A stretch of 64,000 nucleotides of DNA from Haemaphysalis longicornis. Its lineage: Eukaryota; Arthropoda; Arachnida; Ixodida; Ixodidae. A program made the position numbers and the translations under genes. Shown one piece after another: positions 33,600 to 44,339 of the stretch (the first letter of the stretch is position 1; the number at the start of each line of letters is the position of its first letter). Under the pieces are notes generated by a model. It did no database searches. It worked only from the letters and a program-made list of their open reading frames with translations, and was not told the DNA's origin. The DNA lies in contig CM023450.1 in assembly GCA_013339765.2 (NCBI GenBank), positions 192,855,807 to 192,919,806 on the forward strand. Reading direction: 5' to 3'.

Positions 33600-36275
33600 C
33601 CCTTTTCATTGGTTTATAAATCCGAGCACGTAAATGATAGGCGTGACGGAAACATGCAAAGAAAGGATGACGGAGGTGGAGCACTTTAAATCTGTATCAC
33701 TCGTGAGTATAAAAATGAGGAATGCATAAACTGGTTTCTTCATAGCGCAAACGCAGGCCATAATCCCGCTGATTTGCTACACGCATCGGTATATTCCCGG
33801 TTTTGATCTGAGCACCTACCGCCGGCTCACAAAACGAAACACAGGGCGCCTCCTTTGTCGCGTCGTCTACTGCTGTAGAGGGAAAACACACAAAAGAACA
33901 AAAAACAATTCCGAAGAAGTTTCCAGTACAAGCGGTGACACTCCTTAAGTGACGTCTCTGACTACTGGGATCAATCGGAAGCCACTTAATGTGCCGTTCA
34001 TTATGGTTTTAATGAAGAACTCTGTACCCTTCTGGAGGTCGTGCCAGGTTGACTCTCGTAGGTCGGACTACGAATTACGACTAAAGTTGAGAACCTGCCC
34101 GCCCGAGTTAATAGGAAACGCTTGCGAAGCATAAAAATACCACCTAGAGGCACCGCAAATGGTGACACTTGCGGTGTCATCGGTTGCCTGTTTATTTCTC
34201 TTCTTTGTTATTTCAATTCGGTACAGCTGAAACGCGTTTTGGGAAAATAACGAATAGCTTAGTAGTAATTTCAAAGACAAAAATCCTTTCCGGACCTCAC
34301 TATTAGCATGGAATTGGCATACGACAATTGATACGTAAAGTACTCGCGATTATTCAAACAGATTTCAAGTAATATCCATATGTGAACTTGCGAATATTGA
34401 ACCTCTGAATTTTAACTAATACATACGGTTGCATCGCAAGATAATTAAAAACCGTTATTATTGAATTGGCCGTGATCAAAAGAGCAATTTCACTATGGGC
34501 ACAAAAATATTAACAGTTACGCCTGCGAACAATGAAAATGGAACACATTCGTCATTGTGCCGGAAGAGATCTAGCTAAAGAGGAAGAGAATCTCACTTAT
34601 TAGGGGTGAAGAATGAAATATTCCAATTTCTAGCGAACTTTGGTGAAAATAGGCAGCTAACTAATTGTGCCTCTTCGCCAACTCTGGAACAAAAGAGATA
34701 GATAACACTATTTTGTGTATGCAAACACTTGATTCCATTTTTCTCTCATATTTCACGAGTTTCAGCAACTGATAGTGCAAATGAGTGAAACCTTTTAATA
34801 AAAGCGAGACGCCATAAGGCCGTGGCGGAATGTTGCAAGGGAGCACGGGTGCTGTAAAAAATTATATAATCGGCAATTTTCTACATCCAGGGTTGTATTT
34901 GCACAGCATACACAGTTGAGTCAGTTAGATTTGCTCTATGTGCTGAATGTCCACCATTGGCATTGAGGGTACGAAGAGTATGGTCATTTCTGAAAAGCCC
35001 GTCTTATCGCTACACCAATTTGCAGAGCCAATTTTAAGCGCACACATTGGATGATTAAGGTTATTGTAACGGACGCGTGACAATACAGCTAAAACATAGA
35101 GTTAGAACGTTATAGTAGTTACGGGCGAGTACGGGACAAAGCGGTTACCTGTCAAAAAAGTTATTCCTGAGCTTATGTTTTTGTTTCAATCTGTTGGGTT
35201 GTCGTTATTTACTAGTGGTATTTGCTTCTTCACGCCGAAATATTCCTTCAACCGGACATTTTATCTCAAATCGTATGCTTTATTTCTTGTTTCGGCAACT
35301 TTCATTTACTGCGCGGCATCTTGGAACTTCTATTACATAAAGTGAGACATCCGACAAAAGCGAGAAAACGGATTCGAATAAAAACCTCAGGACAAGAATA
35401 ATTCACATCGTTAGGAGAACGATTGCATGAGCCTCAAACTAGTATTTCTGGGTTTAATGTTGTATAATTCGCCCACACAGTATCTTAAAAACACACTGCA
35501 CTTTCAGCAAATACACGCACAAAAAGCAATTAAAGGGTCTTATATAACGAAAAGAATGTTGCAGTGAAGGCGTGCATGCAAAAATCAAATGCTTCCTAAG
35601 TTTGGGAACAGGGAGCACGAAAAGCTTAAACCCGGGTTAGTAAAACTTGAATATTGGAAAAACAATTTTTATTTTCTGCCTAAATACAAAACAATGGACC
35701 GCTTTCCCTAACCTTTTGTTCTATTTTGGAGTTTTCGAACGCGGTGATAACATCGTAAAAACATTGTTAACTCAGCGACTATAATTAGGCTTGTAATGCA
35801 GACTACAGGAACTTTTCTGCCAATAGTTGTTAGTATCATCACTGTCGAGACGCGTCCTTGATATAATGCGGGGGAATATAAGGATTAGTTCTCCCACGCG
35901 GCGCATCATTGTCGCCACGTCTATGCATGCATCTCTTTGCCTTGGCCTTTTCCGCACTACTCATAATAATGATGACGCACGGAAACTGTCGGCCCGGTAA
36001 ACTGTCCACAGAAACGTGCATTTTTGTAGGTTGATTTCTCCCTTTAATTCGTTCCCCAACCTCAATAAAGGTTTACTCAACTGAACTGAACTTGGCCCTA
36101 TAATAAACGTGAGCTATACAGTATCCCATGCTAAAATAGTGTAGGCGTTTTGTATGTTTCGTGATGGTACGGAAGCGTATCAAACGGCAACTTTTGTTCC
36201 GCTGCAGAAACTTTTCACTATTCTTTATGTTGTTTCTTGTGGCATATCTGATCACACTACGAAACCTTGTTTTGA
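33600..36275. other. Intergenic DNA left of element E1
   Basis: No gene recognised. A segment ending CAATAAAGGTTTACTCAACTG near 36,080 resembles a LINE polyadenylation tail, without supporting coding homology. Confidence 0.4.
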
Positions 36276-36298
36276 CGATGACGGGTGCATAGGTCGGC

Positions 36299-36645
36299 GT
36301 ACTCACTCGTGAGTACACTCATTTGTACTCATTTGTACTCAAACTCACGAGTGAGTACGATGATGAGTGATCACACACCCAGAAAAAAACAGTGAGTACG
36401 ATGACGAGTGAGTACAGGGGTAAGTCCACTACTCGTGAGTACAGTACTCATGAGTACACTACTCATGAGTATGATGTACTCATGAGTACAGTAATCATGA
36501 GTATGAGTACTCATGAGTACACAGTACTCATGAGTACACAGTACTCATGAGTACACAGCACTCATGAGTACAATACTCATGAATACTGTGTGTACTCATG
36601 AGTACTGTGTATTCATGAGTATATGCACTCCTGAGTACAGTGGTG
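36299..36645. repeat. E1 left array of palindromic TACTCATGAGTA
   Basis: Dense repeats of TACTCATGAGTA and variants such as ACTCACGAGTGAGTACG with irregular spacing. The core word equals its own reverse complement, so the array has no inherent orientation and can fold on itself. Confidence 0.9.
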
Positions 36646-37395
36646 CAAACAAGTTTTATCACGAGCTCGAGTCCGGACGCGCGTGTACGAGTCGCAAACA
36701 TTTAGCGGTGCCACTGTGCAGCTTAACTGTCAAGGATGGTAAAATTAGGCAACGAAAACTGCACCTCCCTCCTTTCCCGGTCCCTGTTTGGCGCTGTAAG
36801 CGTTTTTCGGCGGTCGCTCGCAAAGGGGTCACGGGAAGAGGGAAAAAGGAGGGGGTGAGGGCGGCCGCAGTTGCTCTTCGCTGATGGGACTTGTTGACTG
36901 CCGCAGTTATTTTTGTTGACGCGGCCTGTGAACGCGTGGCGGCTTCATTGCGCTTGCTCCCTTCCAATTGTTTTAGGGGAGAGGCGGTGGAGGCTGCTAA
37001 CAACGCACAAACTAGGCGTACTGAAGTCCCTCTTTTTCGGTCTTCAGAAGTTTCCGTAGACGCATGTCACGCTGTGTAGTCGTTTCGTGAGCCGAACCGC
37101 TCATTTCAACAGTCGCAGTTAATTTACGTAACTCGCGTCAAACCGACTGCGTGGTTTGTAACGTTCGCTGTGCGTATTCAAGCGACAGTTTGGCTGATGT
37201 ACGTGCGCCCATATGGTTTTATTAGGTTCCCGTTTTGAAACATTTTGCTCAGGTTCGCTAGTAATGTGGTCTCGTGTAGTGCCATTTACAAGTGAGCATA
37301 TAGCCCCACCGTGCACTACGGCGTGCAGGCGCGGCGGTGGAATTTGCCCCAATCCAAGTACACCTAAGCACGTTTGTGAGTTGTGAATCGGACAT
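36646..37395 (+). other. E1 left interior, conserved in E2
   Basis: Matches E2 reverse-complement sequence 52,700-54,175 apart from the palindrome-ended element inserted in E2. Shared words include GCCGCAGTTAT, TGGTTTTATTAGG and CGGTGGAGGCTGC. Open frames differ between copies, so it is probably non-coding. Confidence 0.7.
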
Positions 37396-37399
37396 CATA

Positions 37400-39160
37400 A
37401 TATCCAGTTCAACGCGTGCGGCGCCTTGTTTAGCCTCGCATATTTTGTCGAAGAGCTCTGTCATCTTGCCGCTGGAGGAGCGTTTTGCTTTCGAATGGCT
37501 TTACTTTCGAGTGGCAACCCGATTCGCCGCTTCTCGTTTATGCCACTGTGTAATGAGGGCGCTGACGATGATGGTGAATTTCGGTGGTTGTTATTCCCCT
37601 ACCTTCACTACTGTTTACAGGCGGGGCGACCACCCCTCGCTTGCAACTATACCGCCGAGTTTAAGCTCGCACTGTGAGAGGCCTCGTGATGGAATTGTTT
37701 TTAATTGATGAACGCCAACGCGAGACGCCGGGATTGTCGCTTAAGCTCGCATCTTGGAACGTCTCGTAAAACATGTGGATTGCACATAACGACGTCACCG
37801 CACTTTTTGATTGATCGCTGTCAGCTTCATCCGCGTTGCTCGAGATAAGAGCTGCAGATTTCCACTGTGCAACCAACCCACCAACACGGCAATACAGTGA
37901 CGTCAGTGCAAGCTATCACGCCTCCGAAAAACGCGTCTACAAACTTCGAACACACACACACACACTGTTGGAACTGGGCCATTCTAGCTCAGTCACCACT
38001 GTTCGATTCACTTCACTTTATTTCCTTAAAGACCCCACTGGGGGGTGTTACATAAGGGGCGCGTTGTACAACATAGATACAAAAGCCACAGGTTAACAAT
38101 ACAGATGCATAGATGTTGCGACGTTGCCCTGCTCAGTCCGCCATCGACGCGGCGCAGAGGAGAGCGATGAAGTTGTCGAGCCGACGGTGATTTTAAGCTG
38201 CATTCATATACAATATATACAAAGGTAGCAAGAGCGTTACATGGCTCGCACAAAGGCACTTCTCAACTCAGTGCCTCCGATGAAATGCCGCGGCACAGCC
38301 GCTGCTTCAGGGCTGGTTTTATACCCCCGGGGTTCCGCCGCAGCCGCGTGCAGTTAGAATCTTTCCAATCAGGACTATCACTGGCCGCAGTTTGAATCCG
38401 GCGAATGCAGGCGAAGTGATTGCGTCAGCCGAGCCACGAATGGGAAAGGGGAGGCGACTCAGCGGCGCCGTCTCCAGAGTCTACTCGTCGCTGCGTGTCT
38501 TTTGCGGGCCGGTCGTCCCAAGCATGATTTGGTGCGGCCGTCTCGATGGGAAAAGGAGAGTAGACTCGGCGGCGCCGTGTGCCGCCAGTTGCGGCACGTC
38601 TGCCGCGGGCTGGCTGACCGAGGCGCGAATCGGGCCCACCGTCGGCGCGTCACCAGGTGCAGCAAATTTGTGTCGGGTGCTTTGGGTAACCGCACACACA
38701 CGCATAGAAAAATTAGTAAGATCAGACCCGTGTGGGTTTTGGCCTAGCTGTTAACGGAAATAGACACAACGACGCGTAGCGCCCGTCCTGTCCCTTTTTC
38801 GCGGCGGGACCTCCCTCTTTGGCTTTTCGCGCGCTAGCTGGTTTTCGTCTTTCTGTTTATCTCTTACTTTGCGGGCTGGCGGCGGTTGCGAGGGGTACGG
38901 TTGCGCAATGTTCGCAGAATTCGGAACAGCGGCGGCAGCGTCTCTTTCCAGATGGTTTTAAAGACGATAGTCTTTCTTTGGCCACTTGAGCGCGACAGTG
39001 TTGTCCTGTCAGTCTGTCTGTCTGTGTCCGTCATAAAGATAATTCATTATTGCAACTTAATATCACGCCCCGCTGTACACATGGGAGCTACTGGGGTCGC
39101 CGTTAAGTAGCTTCATGTACATAATGCGCCCTCTCTACAACTGGCCAACTGCCCCGCGAT
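37400..39160 (+). other. E1 central interior, conserved in E2
   Basis: Matches E2 between about 50,750 and 52,640 in reverse complement. Conserved words include AAGAGCTGCAGATTT, AATCAGGACTATCACTGGCC and GTTGCGGCACGTCTGCCGCG. Several GC-rich motifs recur within it. A short TCTG run at 39,009-39,026 is expanded to a long CAGA microsatellite in E2. No protein motif was recognised. Confidence 0.65.
38010..38112 (-). mobile_element. LINE 3'-tail fragment inside E1
   Basis: About 100 bases absent from the matching part of E2 (near 51,925). It contains TTTATTTCCTTAAAGACCCC and GGGGGGTGTTACATAAGGG, resembling the 3' end of tick CR1-type LINEs. It is therefore a 5'-truncated insertion that arrived after E1 and E2 diverged. 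Confidence 0.55.
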
Positions 39161-39187
39161 TCAGCCGCGATTCAGCCCGCGATTCAA

Positions 39188-39389
39188 AACGCGAGTGCGT
39201 ACGTCCCGTTTCTCTCTCTCCCGTGTACGTGCCTTCGCGCAGTGGGAAGCCCTACGACAATGCACCGTGTAAGACGTTTTCTTCTCGGGCTCCTCTGTCC
39301 TGATGTATATGTAATCTCAGTATTTCTAATTAGTTAGGCATTTTATTTTTTTTCTGTTTAGCCTTTCATTCGAGCCACGACCTAGCTAA
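39188..39389 (+). repeat. Internal direct repeat R1, copy a
   Basis: About 200 bases from AACGCGAGTGC to CCTAGCTAA, repeated at 41,790-41,992 and, in E2, at about 44,755-44,984 (minus). All copies end with a T-rich tract followed by TAG and a CTTTCATT or GTTTTATT word, which would fit a 3' splice acceptor. Copy a directly precedes the SAP ORF. Confidence 0.75.
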
Positions 39390-39895
39390 GATGTTGCAGT
39401 CGACAGGATCATGATTTAAGGCCACGGGAGGACGAACGGACGAACAACCTGGACGGACCGCACCACGACTACGAGAGTGCAGCACGCAGACATGGGGCAC
39501 CGACGCACTCCACGCCAGCGGTGGTCGACACAGTGCTGACTTCAACGGAACGCTATGTCCTATGCTCTACGAAGAAACAGCAGTTCGTGAGCGCACTACG
39601 ATTACGAGGGCTACCCTGCTCTGGCCGTAAGGACGACATCATCTTGCGTCTTCTAGAGGACAACGAAGAACGTCGCCATCTCTCCAAACGAACGAATGTG
39701 CCAACGCTACTTCAGGCTGCCTCCGACAACAAACGGCAGAGGACCCTGCAAGCGGCGCTGTTTGAGAGCAGAAGGCTGCGTGATGAACGAGAAAGTTTTC
39801 AGAGACAACTGGCGAGAGTCGGCCGCCCGTTTTCCACGGTGCCTGGACTGCACGAGATCCGAGCACAGGCAGAATGCACGACGGCACGCACATGA
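39386..39895 (+). CDS. SAP-motif ORF of element E1
   Basis: The frame is open from 39,386 to 39,895. It has no in-frame ATG before the motif (the first candidate start, at 39,521, is GTG), so an upstream exon spliced at the TTTAG near 39,360 is possible. Counting from 39,521, residues 18-47 contain LRLRGLPCSGRKDDIILRLL. This fits the SAP motif (Leu pattern, GLP.SG.K..LI.RL), a 35-residue helix-extended-loop-helix that binds AT-rich DNA. The remainder is charged and helix-prone (SKRTNV, RRLRDERESFQRQL). No catalytic domain is attached. The matching region of E2 is replaced by unrelated sequence. The protein could be an accessory DNA-binding factor of the element or a captured host fragment. 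Expression is unproven. Confidence 0.5.
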   Translation, partial: LRCCSRQDHDLRPREDERTNNLDGPHHDYESAARRHGAPTHSTPAVVDTVLTSTERYVLCSTKKQQFVSALRLRGLPCSGRKDDIILRLLEDNEERRHLSKRTNVPTLLQAASDNKRQRTLQAALFESRRLRDERESFQRQLARVGRPFSTVPGLHEIRAQAECTTART

Positions 39896-40343
39896 ACGAG
39901 ACGACGCATGCAAAATTGTGATTGCGTGCTCACCGGACCTTTCCCAGGTAATCGCCACGATTACGGAGACGCATCGAAGGTCAGTGCATTTCTGGCGAGA
40001 TCACGAACACACGTTGCTCTGCTACATCGCCCACGCGCAGGTCATTCCAGCAACGAGCAACGAGACGCGCAACGTACGCAGCGCGCACGAGCCAGAAGGC
40101 ACCACGTTCCTGGCACCCGCTCTTCCGCTACAGACGTACACGAACGGACCGCTGAGAGCACGGAACGCAACGGAGCCGGTACGTACATTTTCCGCACGTG
40201 CTGTCCCGGCGCGGGTCCACGCAACCAACGACATCGCATCCGGATTGGTAGATATGGCCACGACAAGCGAGCAAGACGCACGGCGCCCGAAATGCACCAT
40301 ACGTGGCGAACGACCGCACCCCAATTATAGGGGAGTTTCCTAG
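39696..40343 (+). CDS. E1 ORF with TND-type modules (part 1)
   Basis: The open frame is 215 codons and overlaps the end of the SAP frame, so a shift or splice would be needed to join them. It contains HEPEGTTFLAPALPL and PARVHATNDIASGLVDMATT. The second block recurs in the next ORF as PARVQRTNDMTLVQVGPST, indicating peptide-level repetition. A possible splice donor, CCCAG/GTAATC, lies at 39,946. Composition is rich in Thr, Arg and Ala. No family is recognised. The frame may be decayed; E2 keeps related DNA only from about the position of 40,330 onward. Confidence 0.3.
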   Translation: MCQRYFRLPPTTNGRGPCKRRCLRAEGCVMNEKVFRDNWRESAARFPRCLDCTRSEHRQNARRHAHERDDACKIVIACSPDLSQVIATITETHRRSVHFWRDHEHTLLCYIAHAQVIPATSNETRNVRSAHEPEGTTFLAPALPLQTYTNGPLRARNATEPVRTFSARAVPARVHATNDIASGLVDMATTSEQDARRPKCTIRGERPHPNYRGVS

Positions 40344-40380
40344 ATAAAACGAGACGCACAGCGCACGAAACGCACCAGAA

Positions 40381-40854
40381 GTGACGAACGACATCCAACT
40401 TGAACCAGTGGAGCTGACCACGGAGAACGAAATGCACAACGCACGAAACGCCACCAAGCCGCAGCACACACGGAGGAAACTGCTGTTAGCGACATCCTCC
40501 GCTCCCACTGCAGGTGCTATCCGGACTTGGCCAGCGAATGTTACAACCGCAGAAATCACCTGGCAACAAAATCACCTGGCAGCAACAAGCAACAAAAGAC
40601 CCAGCACACGCGGTTCAACCCTACCGGAAAGTACGAGCTCTCCGACACCAGCTGCTCCCGCCCGAGTCCAGCGGACGAACGACATGACACTCGTGCAAGT
40701 AGGTCCGTCAACGAGCAACGACACGGCCAGCGCATGCGGCATGTCCGAGCCAGAATTAACAAGATCACCGGCACCCGCGCTCCGATCGAGACTCACACGA
40801 CAAACACCATTTAGTACAAGAGGACGCAACCGCGAGCAAGCGGACTCGCGATAA
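40381..40854 (+). CDS. E1 ORF with TND-type modules (part 2)
   Basis: The open frame is 157 codons and begins VTNDIQLEPVELTTENEMHN. Around codon 95-120 it has PARVQRTNDMTLVQVGPST and then MSEPELTRSPAPAL, echoing HEPEGTTFLAPAL of the upstream ORF. The homologous E2 DNA (about 49,300-49,895, minus) reads MTNDIHRGPVDAAL at the first module but is interrupted soon after. Peptide repetition across two ORFs argues for past coding function. No known domain. Confidence 0.3.
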   Translation: MTNDIQLEPVELTTENEMHNARNATKPQHTRRKLLLATSSAPTAGAIRTWPANVTTAEITWQQNHLAATSNKRPSTRGSTLPESTSSPTPAAPARVQRTNDMTLVQVGPSTSNDTASACGMSEPELTRSPAPALRSRLTRQTPFSTRGRNREQADSR

Positions 40855-40869
40855 ACGGATCCTGCTTGT

Positions 40870-41385
40870 ATGGGAGACATAGCGATTATAGCATTCTCGA
40901 AACAACGGGCAAAAGACGAGGTCTTGAGCGACGACACGGACACGGCAAGAACGGCAACGAATGAACCCGATCCAGACGAAGCATCGAATGCCCTGACGAT
41001 GAAGTCACGCTTGCGACGCCGAGGAATGTGGGACCGAACGGACGGCACGAACTACGCCCGCTTCCCCACCACAACGGTTTCACTTCCGAAACAACCACGG
41101 CGACTGCGAGCACGGAGCCGCAACGACTTTGACCGATCAGCCATGCCACCCTACGAAAACGCCCCGCTACCGCACACTAAACGAAAAGCCAAACGGCTCC
41201 CGCACCATACGCAACGCACGCGTCAATCAAGCAACGTCCTCAACGCGCGGAACTATGCCATCCCTACACAGCGCAGCTCGCCACCGGACAAACCAGACGT
41301 CTACGCCCCTACATGCATCAAGCACGCGACGAGCTACACGAACACAATCGCCGACGGAAGCGGCACAACCAACGCAACGCCGTAA
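40870..41385 (+). CDS. E1 ORF, conserved in E2, unknown
   Basis: The open frame is 171 codons. Segments MWDRTDGTNYARFPT and NYAIPTQRSSPPD...YAPTCIKHATSYTN have same-frame counterparts in E2 (MWYRRDKTNFARFPT; NYAIPAHRSSAPN...YAPTCIYHATSFTN), although E2 is frameshifted between them. The composition is basic and proline/threonine-rich. I do not recognise a family, and E2's decay shows that at least one copy is inactive. Confidence 0.3.
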   Translation: MGDIAIIAFSKQRAKDEVLSDDTDTARTATNEPDPDEASNALTMKSRLRRRGMWDRTDGTNYARFPTTTVSLPKQPRRLRARSRNDFDRSAMPPYENAPLPHTKRKAKRLPHHTQRTRQSSNVLNARNYAIPTQRSSPPDKPDVYAPTCIKHATSYTNTIADGSGTTNATP

Positions 41386-41789
41386 ACACTGTCAAGTTCA
41401 GGTCTGACGAAGTGAATCCCACGGCACACACACAATAAAATCAAGCAGATTTGAAATTCACCGAAACTCAACGAGACGAACACCCTCTTAACGAAGTTTC
41501 TAGTATCTGGAACAACAAAAAACAAACGCCAGCATCGAGCACCTGTGAACAAGCGGACAGTGATCTGAATACGAACGGACGTCAATCTACGCGAACGCTT
41601 CATTGGCGCATTTCGGATTCAGAGCACGATTAGGATACGTATCAGCGCGCCCGGAAACGAAAACGGACGACAAAAGCTGCCACCCGAAAGACACGCAGAA
41701 AAACGCAGTTTACGGCCCACGGCCGCACCGACAAGCCCCGAGCTCCCCTGAGCCCGACCGGCCTGAGAACAAGACGAGACGCCAGGCGC

Positions 41790-41992
41790 AACGCGAGTGC
41801 TTACGTTCCGTTTCGCTTTCTCACATGTACCCAGTGTACTTGCCATCGCACAGTAGTCGCCCAACGACAGTGCACCGCGTCGGACTGTTCGTCTTCCTCT
41901 GTCCTGATTTATATGTAACCTGTGTTTTTTCTAATCAATAGACAATTTATTTTTTCTACTTAGTCTTTCATTTGAGCTACGAACCTAGCTAA
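41790..41992 (+). repeat. Internal direct repeat R1, copy b
   Basis: Diverged copy of 39,188-39,389. It lies just before the right terminal array and is also present at the matching place in E2. Confidence 0.75.
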
Positions 41993-42023
41993 CAGTGCAG
42001 ATAAGTTGATTATCGTGAGTAAT

Positions 42024-42310
42024 ACAAATTGAGTACTCATGAGTACTGATTGAGTACTCATGAGTGCAGAATGAGAGTACTCGTGAGTGCAGAATGAGTA
42101 GTACTCGTGAGTGCAGAATGAGTAGTACTCGCGAGTGCAGAATGAGTAGTACTCATGAGCAGTAGTACTCATTGAGTACTCATGAGTACAGATTGAGTAC
42201 GAATACTCGTGAGGACAAATGAGTACAAGTGAGTACGATTACAAATGAGTATTTGATGAGTGAGTACGAGTGATTTTGTGACCAGACGAACTTTTTGAGT
42301 CTGAGTTTGA
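42024..42310. repeat. E1 right array of TACTCATGAGTA repeats
   Basis: Repeats such as GAGTACTCATGAGTACTG and GTGCAGAATGAGTAGTACTC, the latter in a regular run of about 30 bases at 42,062-42,155. Confidence 0.9.
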
Positions 42311-42389
42311 TTGAGTACAGCGTAAATAAAAAAAAATGTGATTGAGTTTGAGTGAGTTCTTTCTGTTTTGCCGACCTATGGACGGGTGT

Positions 42390-44080
42390 GCTGCCGCGAA
42401 AACCAATCCCTAAACTGGGATGCACTACCAGGCGTGTTTCTATGCAGTAAATATCAAACAATGGAAGGATTTCAATGCCGCCATCCTGTTCAAACACGAA
42501 CATCAATTCCGGTAATTACGGAAGTAGCTGAAATTTCGTTTCCTTTTGAGAATAAGAAAATTACTTTGTATTTCACACATCATAGGTCCTCCGAAGAGCT
42601 GATGGGTAAGGTATGCAGCGTCGTGTTGGCAAATAAAAAAAATAATGTGCATCAGCTTGTTTGACGGAACTCATGGAGTTTCCAAGGTTTCTAACGCTGC
42701 TGGCTGCGGCTATGCTGGCCCGAAAGTTGTTCCGGTCATGAGAAGTCAGATTTAAGGATGAGGATTGTAAAATTGTTGCCAGGGCACGTTGCAGGTACGC
42801 AGCAATGAGTTAACAATTGAGGGAGATTCGAGGCTATGCTGGTATTATCTAACTGTTTCAAGACAGGAAAGAAGAAAAATCTGTGGTAAAGGCAAAACAT
42901 ATCACCTGGACACAGGCTTCCAATAGTTGTGGGTCGACGTTTTAACGCCGAAATTCTGGTGAGAATGAACAAAAAGAATAAACGCGCAGTCCGATTCGCG
43001 GACCTCATGGTGGTAGTAAGGTTTGCGTGATGCAGCGCGGGTTTTGAAAAATGACACATTTTACGCGAGAAGCAGAGTGCCGATTTTCAGAATTCTTTGG
43101 TTGTTAGTAGTTCGTGGGATGTCAAAACACCCAAGAAATTGAATGAATCAGTGGGAAACGTTGCTGTAATATTGAGGTATGGGTTGAAGTTATCTAATTA
43201 CAACGACGATTGAAGGATACCAATAAGAATTTGTTACCATCTTTCGGTAAGGATACTAATTCTTACTCCGCATGTCCTGTACCATTCTTAAATAAATATT
43301 AGGTCTTGTTAAAAACAGTTGGGTCACAAGAGGTTTCTTTCCGGAAGGAAAATGATACACTCACCTGCGAAGAAGGCGGATGTTAGATAAGGCGAAAAAG
43401 CGGGAGGCCATTGTTATAAATTAAAAAAGGCTTGCGGTCCAAGCACAGTTCCCTGGGGAGAAGCTGATAATAAACGGCATAATTAAAAAGAGGGTAAAAT
43501 TTATACTGTTATCCCGGCAGAAACACCCGGAGGAATTCGCTTCCTCGGGTGGGTTGGTTTGTCTGGGCGTAATTAGGCATATGAGGGACGACGGACACAC
43601 AAAGCGCCGTGTCTTCGCTACTCGCCCAGTCTCTCGCACCACATGCGCTTAATTACGTGGTTGTTGGAAGAATGCTCCTGCGTAAAACTTTGAATAAAGC
43701 CCGGCGTGCGGTACTTACGCAGAAATATTTTAGGAAAAAGTTCAAAAATAACATGTAAAAATTACGTTGGAGGGCAGCATGTCAGCGTGAGGATACACAG
43801 TACGTAGGGGCCATATAATGTTTTTAGGAAAGCAAACGCAAATTCGCTTATGAAAATATCTTTCCACCATGCGTGAGCGCAGTGGTGCATTTCGCGTTTG
43901 CTCTAGTTTTGTCGTACACATAAAATTTGTGATGACAGGGTGTCCTAAATTAAAAGCAGTTTTAACAATTACCCTCCCCAGTTTAAAGCGGCATTTTATG
44001 CCGTATGCGGATATCGAACAACAGAAGTGTTCTCAAAACAGAAAAAAATAAAAACAGCAGCGCTGGCGGGCTCACTCTCA
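42390..44080. other. Intergenic DNA between E1 and E2
   Basis: About 1.9 kb separates the two elements. No recognisable gene. The short frame 42,368-42,664 has no known motif. Confidence 0.45.
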
Positions 44081-44102
44081 TCGTCGGAGATCCGGCAGTT
44101 GC

Positions 44103-44290
44103 ATGATGATCAGTAGCAGCAGCTCACTAGTTCCACTACAGGACGAATGTCTCCCATATCGACTTCCAACTGCTTGTGCCGCCCGCCACCAGAGTAGACT
44201 ATTTGCCTCCGAATTTCCTTATTTCGTCCCTCCAATGAGTAATTGGCCTTCCTTTTTTCCCCATACCCATCTCTCGGTGTCCACTGTGTA
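44103..44290. repeat. Old dispersed repeat split by E2
   Basis: The words CCACTACAGGACGAATGTCTCCC-like (44,135-44,157), CTTCCAACTG and GGTGTCCACTGTGTA resemble a dispersed tick repeat I know only from memory. The sequence right of E2 (TCTGTCACACTGGTATTTCAC, from 54,536) reads as its continuation, so E2 appears to have inserted into it. Confidence 0.35.
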
Positions 44291-44339
44291 CATAGGTCGC
44301 CATGCAGAAAGGACTGCCTTAAACTCCATCACAATTTTT

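Larger units (their letters stand above)
36288..42380 (+). mobile_element. Element E1: large hAT-like transposon with satellite ends
   Basis: The element starts CATAGGTCGGC and ends with its exact complement, and is flanked on both sides by GACGGGTG (36,280-36,287 and 42,381-42,388), a perfect 8-bp target duplication. Inside each terminus lies an array of TACTCATGAGTA-type repeats. A second, inverted copy (E2) at 44,291-54,533 shares ends and interior, which confirms the boundaries. The interior carries SAP-motif and TND-module ORFs, a pair of 200-bp direct repeats and a small LINE tail insertion. No transposase was recognised. The 8-bp duplication and the CA..GGTCGGCAAA-like right end suggest the hAT superfamily (inference). 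Confidence 0.85.

Noticed and set aside
36299..36645. CRISPR-like array
   Set aside because: Repeats are short, palindromic and irregularly spaced without unique spacers of constant length, and the context is eukaryotic.
38392..38754. 120-codon frame in E1 as a transposase
   Set aside because: GC-rich repeated motifs explain the lack of stops; the homologous E2 DNA is not open in the same frame and no DDE/hAT dimerisation motif is present.
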